The notes beneath the pieces are model-generated. The model was given only the letters and a program-made list of their open reading frames with translations, did not search any database and was not told the origin of the DNA. Of a DNA stretch of 64,000 nt, positions 1-10,934 are shown in pieces. Numbering within the stretch: the first letter of the stretch is position 1; each line of letters begins with the position of its first letter. The position numbers were made by a program, and so were the translations under genes. This stretch comes from Polychytrium aggregatum (lineage: Eukaryota; Chytridiomycota; Chytridiomycetes; Polychytriales). The DNA lies in assembly GCF_025602895.1 (NCBI RefSeq), contig NW_026516283.1, positions 1-64,000 of the forward strand, given 5' to 3'.

Positions 1-687
1 GGGAGGCGAAGAGCCAGAAGTGGACGAAGTGTCCAAGGAAGAAGCAGAGACATCCGCGAGGATGTGTCCATCAGCAAGGCAAGAGGGATCGGAGAAAGAA
101 AGGGAGAGGGACTTCCAATTAACAACTGGATTGTGCAAGCGCATTGTTAGGGATAGCTCCTGCTTATTCTCCACTTTGACTGCACACTTGGCTGTTCTTT
201 TGCCTTTCTGTTTGTTTGTGTGTAGCTTTGCAGTTCCCCTCCGATTTTCCGCCTTTTGCCTGTCTTTTCCGCTCCTTCCGCACTTCCGTTTCCCCGCGCT
301 GCTCCGCTTCCTTTGTCTTCTTCGCACGCGCCGGTTTGTTTTGTGCACGCGCTTCGCTACGATTGGTTGCAATTCGGCTGCCGGTCATGTGTCCCCCCAC
401 CGGTGACTCATGACATGCCTGACCGCCCCGATCTCTTGTTCATCTCGCATGCATTTGCCCCAACCTTATACTTGACCAATCCGCTTCTTGGAAGTTGAGT
501 CACATTGCTTCACCTTGCACGTTTCTCCTGCCAGTGCTTCGCTTTTGCTTGCGCCTCCCTCGCTTTGGTTCTCTGCCTGTCTCGGTGGTCCTTCTCGCCC
601 TCGCTCGTGCATCGCCCCCTTCGCCCTGCTCGATCGCCCACTTTTCCCTCCCTTGGCCGCCCTTCGCTGCCAAGTCCGGGACTTGTC

Positions 688-695
688 TATAAATA
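688..695 (+). promoter_or_regulatory. TATA-box-like element upstream of the hairpin array
   Basis: A TATAAATA match lies about 90 bp before an array of four short hairpins. An AATAAA-like string follows at about 745. The spacing would suit either a small transcript carrying the hairpins or the U3-R-U5 part of a solo LTR. No ORF with recognisable similarity begins downstream on the plus strand. Confidence 0.35.
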
Positions 696-785
696 GCCTG
701 ACCCCCGCGATGTGTAGTCGAACCTCAGCGTTCAAAATAGGACTAAATAAAGTGCCTTCTACTTTATTCTCTGAGTGTTCCTCAC

Positions 786-929
786 GTCTCATTTCGAGAC
801 AAGTCTTATCTTGAACGGATCTTTGCTTCCCTCGCTCCCTCTCCGAGTCCACTTCGGACTTTACCCTTGCCTTCCCTGAGCTCACTTCGAGCTCATTTCT
901 TCTTTTGCCGTTGAGTCCCCTTCGGACTC
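786..929. repeat. Array of four short hairpins sharing a five-base loop
   Basis: Four perfect or near-perfect hairpins occur at 786-800, 845-861, 878-894 and 913-929. Their stems differ in sequence (GTCTC/GAGAC, GAGTCC/GGACTT, GAGCTC/GAGCTC, GAGTCC/GGACTC), but all have a five-base loop of the form (A/C)(T/C)TTC. Keeping the loop while varying the paired bases is the pattern expected of selected secondary structure. The function is unknown. The array lies between two TATA-like boxes and 140 bp beyond the truncated end of a transposase relic. Confidence 0.6.
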
Positions 930-948
930 TAACAGCCGGACAGCCAGG

Positions 949-956
949 TATAAAAG
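949..956 (+). promoter_or_regulatory. TATA-box-like element
   Basis: TATAAAAG lies 20 bp past the last hairpin of the 786-929 array. No coding sequence I can recognise follows on the plus strand. The neighbouring transposase relic reads on the minus strand and ends at 1072, so this box may belong to a lost or non-coding transcription unit. Confidence 0.3.
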
Positions 957-1071
957 GCGGTTCCACGCTTGTCCTTTTGGGAGGGATTGGTAAAAATACG
1001 GGACCCGCTGATACCACAACAATTGTGCACGTGTGGAGGGGTGAGTCCGTCGGTGACCGTCTCCCTCATCG

Positions 1072-2922
1072 TCACACCTCCTGGGTGAACTGCATGCTTT
1101 GGAAGGCATTGTCCGGACCAAACACAGTCGATCGTAGCGGGGGCTGCTTACCACCAGGCGTCATATTCATCTTCTCGGCTCGAAGGGCGTCAATTGCCCA
1201 TGCTCGATGATTGGCGGAGTTGTCGAATTGGAACAGAGCAACACAATCGGGATGAAGGGACTCAAATACTGGAATCGCCCGCTGCACTTGCTCGAGCATG
1301 TCATCGCTCTTCCAGGAAGTTTGATAATCTGGATCAATGATCGCAGTGGCGTCGGACGACTCATTCTTGAGGATTCCGTGACATTCACATAAAAACGCAC
1401 TGACCATGACAGTTCGGCCTGCCCCTTTGGGTTTTGGCTGGCCATAGTCGCACTCTTCGAACCATCCCCAACCAATATCGTCATTTGCGTAAAAAATACT
1501 TTCATCGTGCGAAACCAGAACAATTCTTTTCTCATCTTGGTTTCTGGGCTCTATCCCGATCTCCATGCTTGATCCTTCAAAGAACTTCATTCGCTCTTCG
1601 TAGACTTTCATCTGAGCAAGATACTGGGTGCGATCCTTGACAACATCCTCTCGCTCATGCCCATCTACGTATTGACCCTTTTGATAGCGCCTGAATTTGA
1701 AGCCAAAGAGACGCAACGCTCGTCGTGTTGTAGATATGGTAATGGATTTTGGAGTCTGGCGACGAGATGACTCGTTATCGGACCGAAGCTTGGGAATCAA
1801 GTGGTCGTCGATAAATTTCTTGAAGGATCGTGGTGTTCGATTTGGATTTCGGCGAAGAAAACGGACACACTCTTCCATGACATCTTCGTCACGCAGAATC
1901 GAGAGTGTCTTTCGATGCTTGCCAGTGTTTGTCAAGGGAAGGCTCCCATGAAGGAGGAAGTGCCTTGCCCATTTTCGGATCAAGACACTGAAGTGTCTCA
2001 AGCTGCGTTTCATAAGCACGGTTTTGGCAAGTTGTTGGCAAAACTTTGAGTCGCTCAAGGATTCACCATCCAACTTTTTCTGGAGATAGAGGAGAACAGC
2101 CTCGTAACGGCGGGCATTGAACCTTGTCAGGGTTTCTCTTTGGACTCTGTCAGTGCGTGACTCACGAAGAATCCCTCAGAGCCTCAATACAGCTCGCTCC
2201 ATGCTGTTTCTTGCGAAAAGATCAACATCAGATACATGGCCAGCCGGGATATCGACAGCGTGTTGGGCAGCGGAGCTCGCAGTCGAGTTGGTCTTGGGGA
2301 TGACTGGGAAGTAGCTCTTGATTCCAGGTGAGGCATGCGACGCCATTGCCTCGCGACTCTCAGCACGCTTGCGTCGCTTGTTGCGCTCGGAATCACCGAT
2401 GTAAGCTCGCTTCTTGATTTTTGGAGGAGTAAGGCTCATCGAGGAGGGGAGAACTGGGTCGAATGGGACCTGAGCGACGGGTGCTACTGTCTGAGGAGGT
2501 TCGCAAAGGGCTTGTGGGTGAGAAGCACATGGGAATGGCTGTTGGGATATAGCCAGATGCTGACCCTCGGGCAGCGAGTGAGTCGCCTGGGTGCTCAATA
2601 CGCCGGCCACATCGGTCGAGTCGGGGTGGAGAGAATCTGGGTCGTCAGCAACCCTATCGTCTGGGCCGGGGTTGGCAGTTGTCCCAGGGCAGTCCGGGCT
2701 GCTGGCAACACGTGCGAGGCGAGCAAGATTCGCAAGCTCAGCCCTCCTCTGGGTTGCCTTGGCCGTTTTGAGTTGATATAACTCAAACAAAAATGAATTT
2801 AACCCAACCAAACTCCGTGAGCAAATAGCGAGACCAATTTCCGACAGATTCACGGAGTTTGAGGTTCGCATGAGAAAAATTGAAGAAATTATTGGAGATG
2901 GGCCAAGGGCACAAACTGTCAA
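1072..2922 (-). pseudogene. Relic of a fungal DDE (IS630/Tc1-like) transposase, stop-interrupted and 3'-truncated
   Basis: One minus-strand reading frame runs from 2922 to 1072, broken by a single in-frame TGA at 2176-2178. The N-terminal half is basic and proline/serine-rich, with lysine/arginine clusters typical of nuclear DNA-binding tails. The C-terminal half contains the signatures of a DDE superfamily common in fungal genomes: 'HDESIFYANDD' with the first catalytic Asp, and 'FQFDNSANHRAW' with the second. It stops at 'FQSMQFTQEV', before the region that should carry the third acidic residue, so it cannot be catalytically complete. A 389-bp Fanzor-derived miniature element inserted just 5' of it at 2926. 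The frame has no ATG at its upstream limit, so the true start is lost or lies beyond that insertion. Family-level identity is moderately sure. Confidence 0.7.
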
Positions 2923-2927
2923 TGTTA

Positions 2928-3316
2928 CACTTTACTCAGGGGAAATGGGACACCTGCCCACAACCCATTCGTCAGCGTTGTATGCGATGGAATGCGTCTA
3001 ACTATGTCATAAGAAATGTAATAGATTACTTTGGCAGCCTCCGAGTGAAGACCACCGGTCGCTCTCCGGTCTCCACAGTCGACCTGCACACTGGTCTCGG
3101 ATTGCCAGCGGTGCATGGTGCTCTTGGACAGACTGAAGATGGTGGCGACCTTGCGCAAGCTGCGGAACAGCGAGTAGCATCGCAGTGCAGCAATGCGGAA
3201 ATCGAGGGTGCTGTGTTTGGCCATGATCGCAATGAGTGGGTGGGTGTATTCAGGTCCCAGAAAAACCCACTATGATGGCTCAAAACGGGGTGTCCCATTT
3301 CGTTTTGGAAACGCTG
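2928..3316 (-). mobile_element. 389-bp miniature (MITE-like) derivative of the Fanzor/mariner element
   Basis: The element is bounded by TA at 2926-2927 and 3317-3318. Its termini begin CACTTTACTCAGG and (other end, reverse strand) CAGCGTTTCCAAAACG; both then run into AAATGGGACACC. Read on the minus strand it contains the first ~43 codons of the element's transposase (helix-turn-helix part, 'RIAALRCYSLFRSLRKVATI'). These are fused to the last codons of a Fanzor ('VQVDCGDRRATGGLHSEAAK' in one frame, equivalent to the CRSIVETGER tail) and the Fanzor 3' tail. Everything between has been deleted. It is more diverged from the 51.4-kb copy than the other two derivatives, so it is older or from a sister subfamily. 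Confidence 0.85.
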
Positions 3317-3329
3317 TAAAGCGTCGCGC

Positions 3330-3600
3330 ACCATAGGCCTTGGCTCAAGAAGCTTCGGGTGCATATCGACTTCCACCTTGGCAAGAAGGCCCGTCACCAT
3401 CGCTTCACAGGCCACAAGAGGCGCCAAGTGGCGGTTGACAGGATGTGCAAGGCCGTCCTGAAGCACTCCCCGATACGGACCGATGTGGTGATCGCCTTTG
3501 GCAATGCGTCATGGCGACAGGGCAAGGGCTATGCATCCAGCCCTCGGAGGCAGCGCTTTGCTCGGTACTTTGAGCAATTCAAACCCCACCGTCGCCACCC
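3330..3600 (+). pseudogene. Internal fragment of a Fanzor nuclease gene
   Basis: The plus-strand frame reads RPWLKKLRVHIDFHLGKKAR and continues through 'HHRFTGHKRRQVAVDRMCKAV', 'IRTDVVIAFGNASWRQG' and 'SPRRQRFARYFEQF'. It matches residues about 620-700 of the intact Fanzor at 52677-55070, the region around the RuvC-II position. The fragment has only one copy of the VDRMCKA heptad that is duplicated in the intact gene. Similarity ends near 3600, before the zinc ribbon and RuvC-III. It begins only 12 bp from the TA flanking the 2928-3316 miniature element and has the opposite orientation. Confidence 0.85.
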
Positions 3601-3861
3601 ACGTCGCCCTTCATATGACTAAGCTTGACGGAACCTCATCACATGGTACATGTTCACGGAAGCGGCTGTGGTTTCCTTTTTTCTGGATAGAGTGGACACC
3701 TGGTATCTGATGGTCTCGGCTTTATTGATTACTCTCGATGGACATTTGATCCATATTTCCTTGGCGCTGTCAACACGACGCGGCGGCTTGGCTGTTCATA
3801 TCGACTCACGAAATCCGTTGTCTTCAATTACGAGCCGTATTGTTACTATCGTCTGGGGATA

Positions 3862-6479
3862 TTAAGGCTCGCTTGCTGTTTCAATAGCAAGCTCCGATTG
3901 GAGTAGCTCGAGCTGAAGTTGCTGCTGCTGGAGTTTAGATATCGACTGATGCTTTGAGGCTCTTGAAGCGGTTTCCATCGCCTCACCAACTACAGGATTC
4001 TGAGCAAGCATTTGGCGGATAGCTTCCCCACCGTGCGCTACCCCGCCATTAAGCGAGTTCGTTAGGTTGGTTAGGCCATTGGGTATTTGCGGGCTCCTCA
4101 TTCGCCGACTGGCGGGATTTTCATCAACCGTGTTCAAGATCGATGTCGAAACAAGGACTTGTCGGGCAGGGGCTTTGATGCTCTGGCGTCGCACGGGAGG
4201 GGATGAACTGATACCGAGCGCTGAAAAATCGGCACCGGGCGGTGAGCCGATCAAGCCAGAGAAATAATCACCGCCCCCCTTTGTCGAAGGCCGTCGGGAT
4301 ATCGGTCTTGCCGAACGAGAGCCTTGTCGCGCTAAATTGATGCCCTCGAAGGAAGTTGAAGACGAGACGGTCGGAGAGGAAGGTGCCTGTATCGCAATCG
4401 GAACTGCCGCCGATGGCCGTGGGGTCCCTTGAGCCCGCATTGAGCTGGCACGACCAAGTACTGGCGATAAATATGAGGCTTCGGGCTGTGTCGTGCCGTT
4501 TGTCTGTCGATCCCAGCTCGTGTTTGAAGGTGCCAGGGGATCACCGCTCGAAGGGCGAAGTCGATCGCCGCTTGAGGAACTGCTCGGGCGGGCAGTTGGT
4601 GTTGTTGATGCCGAGTAGCCAGAATCCCGTGCACTACCATTGCGGAAGCGCTCGAGCAGCTGCTCCAACTGCTCCTTCCACTGGCGGTACTGCTCCTGGG
4701 AGCGAAGCTTGAGAACAAACATTTCGCTGTCCCGCTCGTCTCTCCAAAACACTTTGATCCTGCTTGCATCACTCCGAGAAACATCCTGGACCACTTGGAT
4801 ACAGCTGATGTACACGAGGCCGACCAAAACCAAGGCCGCTTCCTCGCGCTGACCGACTCGAATTTTGCGCCCAGGGTTATCACGGAATCCCAGAAGGGCA
4901 TTGTGGAAGAGATACAAACTGGCTGTTTCATCGACTCCCTCGATAAAGATTCGATTATGGAGCAGAAGCTCGCCCAAGTCGCTGAGTTGCAATCCCTGAA
5001 AGCGATAATCAAATTTGAATGCGCTCTCATGAGAAGGGTGCTTTTTAGAGGTGCTCGGATGACAAGAAAGGATGCGCTGTCAAAACATGGCAAGAAAGGG
5101 CGCGCTGTCAAGACAATCGTGCCTACCTTCCAGTCGTCGACGAGCTCAACCAACTCTGTCTTGATGTGCTGAAGCTCTTGTTGACGCTTGATCTCGTTCA
5201 CTTCCTCGGCAACCTTTGTGACGGATTCATAGCCCTCATTCAACTCAGAGAGATACAAATAGGAGCTGCTCTCGGAGAGCTTGTACAGCTCCTTGAGCAG
5301 GAGCGGATAGCGGCATATGCGCTGGATAGGCTTGATCAAGTAGGACTGGATATCTTGAAGGGACGTAAATGTGTCGTGGGGCAGCTTGGAGAGCGCTGGT
5401 ATTTCCTCCATGAGGGTATTTGAGGCAAAGTCAAAGTTTGAGCAGTAGGTGCCATAGAATTGAGAAAAGTGTCCCGCATTTTGGATGAACACAAGACCGA
5501 TACGATGCTCGTCACCGAGCGCGATCGTTGTCTCCATCCACATTAGGATGCGCCGCTGGAAATCCAAGAGATCAATCAGGTTGCCAAAGAGGATGTGAGC
5601 CGTGTCTTTGGAGATGACGTTCTTTGACAATAGGCTCTCGCGGTAGCCGACCAGGGTCTCGAGCTGCGCGATATAGACCCGCTCGGTCTGCAGAATCTCG
5701 TAGATGATTTTAGAGCGGTTGTCAGATAAATCGGCATCCAAGGATTGAAACGGCAGCGGACAGGGTGGAGGCAGCAAGCCTCGATTCTTGAGCATAGACA
5801 ATAGGATATCGACTGTCCGGAGAATCTGAATCGGATGGAATGAATGTAAGGTATCAACACTGATGCGACCGGTGTGCAATGGCGGCGAGTTCACATGGTG
5901 AGCAAGCAATAGGCATGGAGTTGCCCGGATCAGGAGAGTCGAAGCTTGCGGTTGGGGGAGCGGACGGGGAGCAGAATAACAGCTTGCAAAGGCTGCTGAT
6001 CAGAGGATTTGCTGGCAGCAAACCACGGCTGCCCAGATCAGCGGCTGGCAATCTACCCAACTATGATGACGAACCTTAACAAGAACATTGGTGTCGTCCT
6101 TGAATATATCCGAGACGGCGAAGAGATCACCATCGCTCAAGCCAAGGGTGATGCATGCGACCAGAAAAGCGTAGACCATTTTCTTGCATGCATTCTGGCT
6201 TCCGAGCTCGGCGAGGGGAGGAACGACTATCTTGGGCTGGACTTCGGGAAAATAGTTGGCGAGGATGCACAGCGGACTGCCGAAGCGCAGGAACGGCCAG
6301 AGGATGTGGATGGGATTGACAATGTTCAAGGTGCCGTCCCCAAAGGTCTGTGCCAGGCCCGCAGGGAACAGGAGTGGCTGTAAAGGGGCAAAGGCGTAGA
6401 GTTGCTCGATGGTGGCAACAGATTGTTTGTAGAGCGAAGTGGTTTGAGGCAGGCCCAGGGGGCCAGGCTGGACAGACAT
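3862..6479 (-). CDS. CDC24: Cdc24-type Rho/Cdc42 guanine-nucleotide exchange factor
   Basis: Three exons, 6479-6075, 5825-5127 and 4995-3862, join in frame at GT-AG introns to give 745 residues. Exon 1 encodes the fungal Cdc24 calponin-like N-terminus ('FLRFGSPLCILANYFPE', 'DLFAVSDIFKDDTNVLVK'). Exon 2 encodes the DH (RhoGEF) domain from about residue 165 ('IIYEILQTERVYIAQLE', then 'YLIKPIQRICRYPLLLKEL', the conserved DH helix). Exon 3 begins the PH domain ('LQLSDLGELLLHNRIF' to 'YRQWKEQLEQLLERF', about 369-490) and ends in a Ser/Thr/Pro-rich tail with a short Gln-rich helix. By family it should load GTP onto Cdc42 at polarity sites. I see no C-terminal PB1 domain, which yeast Cdc24 uses to bind Bem1. 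The start is the only ATG giving the complete calponin-like segment. Confidence 0.9.
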
Positions 6480-8047
6480 GGCAGCGACAACAGCGAAGGC
6501 GCTCTACGTTGGTAGAAGAGTCGGGTCAAAGTGGCAAGACGGTGAGCGAGGGAGGGTTGGAAGTCAAGACGAAGGGCGAGGGGAAGCGGGAGGCGAGACC
6601 CAACGTGCCGAGCAAGCAGCAGGAGAAGGGCCAGATGGGGAGGCCAGGTGTCGGTTGAGGGGGGCGGAGAGGACGGGCAAAAACGCAAAGAGAGCAAATT
6701 TGGGAGGGACACTGTGGAACGGCCAGCAGTGTCTGGTGGTGGGCGGGGGATGAGCGGCGAAAGGAGCCACCTTCAAGGATGAGCCTCGAGAAGCACATTT
6801 GCTGCCGTAAGCGGGTGGTGTGGAGGAGCCGGCGAGGAGGGGTGGTGGTGGCCGATGGATAGGTGGACGACGCACAGGGGGTCTGGTGGGGGAACGACGC
6901 ACACCATGAGGGGGGGACGGACAACGTATCCCGACTGCTGCAGTGAGGGTGTGGATGTGGATGTGGATGGTGTGTCGGGGGTCTCCCGATTCGTGATCTC
7001 CAATCGGACACTCAAAATGCAATCCTCCATCCGAGCTGCAAGCCGACTCGCTGCTCGGGTCCTTTCTCCAACACCCACGACCCGCGCGCCCGTTGGTGGT
7101 CGATGGGCCCAACGGAAACCGCAGCGCCGGATCTGCTGTCGATCGGTCTGCTCGCACATTGCCCAGGATGGAATGCCAGCCGCCCAAGCGCGATCATGTC
7201 GGAGAGCGGGCGGCTGGAAGCACGGTGCCATCGTGACCGCCAGCCGTGGCCCGCACAAGCATGGAAAGACCACGAAGGCAACGCCACAAGGGCAGCGAAA
7301 GGAAAGCTTCAGGAGAGTGGCCAGGAAACGAGAGGGCGATGCTGTGTGGGGCTGGAGGAAAAGACCATGTTCGACCGTGCGGCATGCCTGGGTGCTGCTG
7401 AATCCTGGATGCTGAATCCTGCGTGCTGGATGCTGGATGCTGGATGCAGCCAGGCATTGCAAACAGCCGGTCGCAGCATCACTTTCCATATCCGGCACGG
7501 AGGTCGCACAGGGCATCGCGCGGCCCACAGGGTCTGCTGCATCTCCGTTCATTTGATCGACGCGCGGCGCGGCTGTCCCTGTGCGCCAAGCGCGCGTGCC
7601 CTGTGGGACAAGGCTGCAGAAAACGCGAGGACGCGCTGGACCTCAAACAGCGCGGGCAGCCCGAAGCAGCGCTTGACAACACACCACACAGCGGAGCGCA
7701 ATACAACATGCAGCGCGCACAGCACAATACTCCACACCACACAGCACTCGACAATACAACACAGCACGCGCCTCGCTGCGTGGCCCCAAACAGCGCCTTG
7801 TTGCCTTGGCCCCCAACCCACCCAGCCCTTCTTCCCACACACAAGCCTCCTCCCCTTGCCCTTTCAGTCCCCAGCCTCCTGCTGCCTCATTACCCCGCAC
7901 CGGCAGCCAACGGCCACTCTCCTGCTTTCTCTCCCGCGGCTCCCATCCTTCCGGGCTCACTTGCCTCCCCATTCCGACGGGCCTGGTGTATTCTCGCCCC
8001 CTCGCGGTCTTTACTCCCGTCTCCCAAGTCGCTGCGTCCTGCCCAAG
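6480..8047. other. Intergenic region between divergent CDC24 and SH3-protein genes
   Basis: About 1.57 kb separates the CDC24 start (minus) from the first SH3-protein ATG (plus). Long ORFs occur on both strands, but they overlap in several frames and are rich in Pro, Arg and Ser, as expected of GC-rich non-coding DNA. A short tandem repeat of GCTGGAT units lies at about 7404-7446. A missing 5' exon of the downstream gene, for example one encoding a signal peptide, could lie here; I could not find one. Confidence 0.5.
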
Positions 8048-9652
8048 ATGTGCTTCGTCTTGGACTCCAACTCCATCTGTGGCCCCGACTTCAACGGGTA
8101 CCAGTTCTACAGCACCGATCAGTACGCCAACAGCGCCGACTTCAACACCTACGTCTCGGCCCTCGTTGTCAGCGTCCAGAACGTCACCACCAGCTTCGTC
8201 GGCACGAGAGCGTGTCTGCCTGCCGTCTCCCAGTCCATCTCGAACCAGCTGAGATACCAGCTCTCGTCCTTCTGTGGCCGAGTTGCCTATCTTTCTTACA
8301 ACGGCTCGAACGCCTGTCCCCAGACGAAATCCCCCCCGCCATTCCTCTGTCCGGACCAGTGCAAGTTTGCCTACACCACTCTGACCACCGTCTACAACGA
8401 TGTCAGTGTCTGCCCAGCCACCACCAGCAGCTCGGCGATGCAGTCCCGCAACCAGAGCATCAACAACGTCATCGAGTACTGCAACAACGCCCTCACCCTC
8501 CAGACATCCAACCCTTCCGTGCAGTGCTATGCCGGCGCCCCTCTCGAGGTCAGCAACAGCGATTGTGGCTTCAGAGATCAATCCAGCCGAATTGCTGGCT
8601 GCCAGCTCATCCCCAACGATCCCTGCTGTATGGCCCTCAACGGCAACAACAACACAAACAACGGCAACACTTCCGGAGGCAGCCCCATCGGCATCATCGT
8701 CGGCTCCATCCTCGGCGTCCTTGCCCTTGTCGGCATCGTGGTGGCCGTCTGGATCGTCCGCCGCCGGCGTCTGCAAAAGGCCTACAACTACCAGACCGAC
8801 TACACTCAGCATCAGACCTATGCCTCCACTGGCAACTCGAACAACAACATTCCAATGTACGCCCAGCGCCGAGATGTCCCGCCTCCCCAAGCACAGCCTC
8901 ATATGGAGCAGCAACCTCCCGCCCAAGCCAACAAGGCCGTCAACCATCTGAGCTATGCCCCCAATGAAAACCAATTCGTCTCCACCCCTCCTGAGCGCCA
9001 GAAGGCATACCCAGTGCCCAGCGCCATGGCTGCCAAGACCCCCAGCCAGCAAGCTCCGCCTGCCACCCAGCAGCATTCCCAGAGTGCACCCCTCAAGTCG
9101 GCTCTCTCTTCTCGTTCCCAGCAACCAGACAGCCTCTCTGTACTCACATCCGTGGGCGCTGCTGCTGTTGCCCAGGCTCCTCCGGCCTCTAAAGCTGCAC
9201 CCGGGGCTGCCGCTGCCTCCATCGAGCTCTCTCAAGCGATTCCTGGGGCCACTGCTGCCCAGAATGTCATGCGAGTCGTGCACCCCTATGCTCCCACTCT
9301 CGCCGACGAGCTCGAGCTCGAAGTCGGCCATGATGTGATTGTGATTCGATCCTTTGATGATGGCTGGGCTCTCGGACTGGTGCCCACCACTGGCAAGCAG
9401 GGCGCTTTCCCCCTCGTCTGCGTGGCCCGGCCTGAAGATGTGGTCGCCTTTGAGCTCGCCAACGGTGGCCAGCGGTTCTCGACCGCCACCTCGAGCGACA
9501 TCCAGTTCAACAAGCGTATGTCGTCTCAGATCATCTCGGCCGAGGACATTGAGGCAGTCGCCAAGATGGTTGTCCAGCAGCGCTCGACGATGATCAATGC
9601 CAACGGCGAAGGTAAAGCCCAGAGCCCATTCGCAACGCCGTTTGATGAGTAG
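8048..9652 (+). CDS. Single-pass membrane protein with Cys-rich ectodomain and C-terminal SH3 domain (paralogue 1)
   Basis: Read from ATG 8048 the protein has 534 residues. Residues 1-205 form a Cys-rich, Asn-rich probable ectodomain ('NSICGPDFNGYQFY' to 'LIPNDPCCMALNGN'). A transmembrane helix follows (about 217-239, 'IIVGSILGVLALVGIVVAVW') with a positive stop-transfer RRRR. A long Gln/Pro/Ser-rich cytoplasmic linker leads to an SH3 domain (about 407-462, 'MRVVHPYAPTLADELELE', then 'FDDGWALGLVPTTGKQGAFP', with the ALYDY-like, GW and P-x-x-x-V positions). The neighbour at 10935 is a clear paralogue that has a signal peptide before the equivalent Cys. Here the ATG coincides with that point, so a 5' signal-peptide exon may be missing. 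The layout resembles membrane SH3 sensors or adaptors such as Fus1 or Sho1, but orthology is not claimed. Confidence 0.8.
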   Translation: MCFVLDSNSICGPDFNGYQFYSTDQYANSADFNTYVSALVVSVQNVTTSFVGTRACLPAVSQSISNQLRYQLSSFCGRVAYLSYNGSNACPQTKSPPPFLCPDQCKFAYTTLTTVYNDVSVCPATTSSSAMQSRNQSINNVIEYCNNALTLQTSNPSVQCYAGAPLEVSNSDCGFRDQSSRIAGCQLIPNDPCCMALNGNNNTNNGNTSGGSPIGIIVGSILGVLALVGIVVAVWIVRRRRLQKAYNYQTDYTQHQTYASTGNSNNNIPMYAQRRDVPPPQAQPHMEQQPPAQANKAVNHLSYAPNENQFVSTPPERQKAYPVPSAMAAKTPSQQAPPATQQHSQSAPLKSALSSRSQQPDSLSVLTSVGAAAVAQAPPASKAAPGAAAASIELSQAIPGATAAQNVMRVVHPYAPTLADELELEVGHDVIVIRSFDDGWALGLVPTTGKQGAFPLVCVARPEDVVAFELANGGQRFSTATSSDIQFNKRMSSQIISAEDIEAVAKMVVQQRSTMINANGEGKAQSPFATPFDE

Positions 9653-9987
9653 ACCCTCAGGCTTTAACTTGTGCCACTCGGCCTGTGCAGCGATGGGGTG
9701 CAGCAAACACCCGTCTGCCTGTTCGGTGGTGTCGGAAGGCTGACACCCACGACATACGGGACTCTGAGTCTAACCCGGCCTTTTGTCGTCGGCCCCGCGC
9801 GCAAAACTTGGATGGCCGTAACTGAGTCGCCGACCTTCTTTCTTCTTCCATCCTCGTCCCGTAACGTGTCCCTATCTGTGGTCTGACATCTGTTGTCAAT
9901 ATTCACTCATTCCCCCCCCCAACTACTCTGGTCGTGTCCTCTATCCCTGTATGCTTGTATGTCTGTCTTTGGCTTGTCACCGTTTTA

Positions 9988-10037
9988 GTGCGGCTCCAAT
10001 AAACAACGGGGGCACCCCGGTTTTTTGAGCATTGACC
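9988..10037 (+). mobile_element. Solo left terminal repeat of the Fanzor/mariner family
   Basis: The segment GGCTCCAATAAACAACGGG, followed by a CACCCCGGTTTTTTGA run, matches the left end of the 51409 element (GGCAATCCAATAAAAAACGGG, then ACACCCGGGTTTTTGA) and is preceded by TA at 9986-9987. No matching right end or transposase sequence is nearby, so it is a decayed end or solo repeat. Confidence 0.6.
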
Positions 10038-10360
10038 GATTTTGTTTCGTTGCCCAGAGCCGGTGCATCCTTACCACAACCATTTGGCCAACCCCAGGAT
10101 GCGATCCACGCTCCTGGAACAGTGTGTCCCGAGATGAACCAGCCGATGCAGTCGCGGCCCTGCACGCCCCTCCCCGCAGCCAGATCGTATCACCAGGGAT
10201 GCTCGGTGCTTCTGTCCCGACTTGGACGTGTGGTTACACCGCTCGACAGAGCAAGGAAAAGCGGAAAGGCTGCCGAAGCCTCGCCAAGCAGCCCGAGCCC
10301 CTGCCAGCACCGTCACTGTCGTGCGGGCTGGTCTGCGCTGTTTCTCATCCTCTCGAATCA

Positions 10361-10441
10361 TATCGCATCGCACCACATCGCATCGCATCGCATCATCGCA
10401 TCGCATCGCATCATCGCATCGCATCGCATCATCGCATTGCA
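10361..10441. repeat. CATCG/CATCGCAT short tandem repeat
   Basis: About 80 bp is composed of CATCGCATCG pentamers punctuated at regular intervals by CATCATCG, forming a higher-order unit of about 18 bp repeated three to four times. It lies upstream of the second SH3-protein gene. Its reading frames give meaningless RIASHH-type peptides, so I treat it as non-coding. Confidence 0.8.
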
Positions 10442-10934
10442 TGCCCTGGACTGCAGTTCCCCCCAGCGCCCCGCCCGACCCGCTGCAACATTCTCTCCCA
10501 GCCCGCTGTGGCTGTGCATCCCCGAGCGCGTGAAGGCGCGTGCCGCCCTCTCCCGGCTTGTGGCCATGCACGGGTCCTTGTCGCACAGTGCTTTTGACTG
10601 TGTCGCCGAGGCCGGCTGACCCCAGGACGCGCCTGCAACCCAGCCGGCCTTGCCCCTTTCTTGCACGAACCCAACTCTCTTGCTCTTGGTCGGCGCTGCT
10701 TCCTCGGGCTTGACGAGCCTTGGCCCTCTCCATCGCTGCCTCTGTCGCCCCTGCTTCGTCTGCGTCGGTGCCCACTGGCTCGGCGCTCTCACTCGGGCCC
10801 CTCACCACTGTTCCGCGCCAAAAGACCCAGAGCTGGTCTGCTCCGAACATCTGCGCTCCGGGCTCGACTCCGAGATTCCATCCATCCTTTCCCATTTTTG
10901 TTCCTCCCTTCCCTTCCCAGCACCAATCGGCTCA

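Noticed and set aside
7643-9706. 687-codon minus-strand ORF opposite the first SH3-protein gene
   Set aside because: It lies exactly antisense to a gene with clear TM and SH3 domains. Its Gly/Val/Arg-rich composition is what the complement of GC-rich codons gives, and it has no domain of its own.
10361-10441. Possible CRISPR-like or structured repeat array
   Set aside because: The repeats are contiguous CATCG pentamers without unique spacers: a microsatellite, not a CRISPR array.
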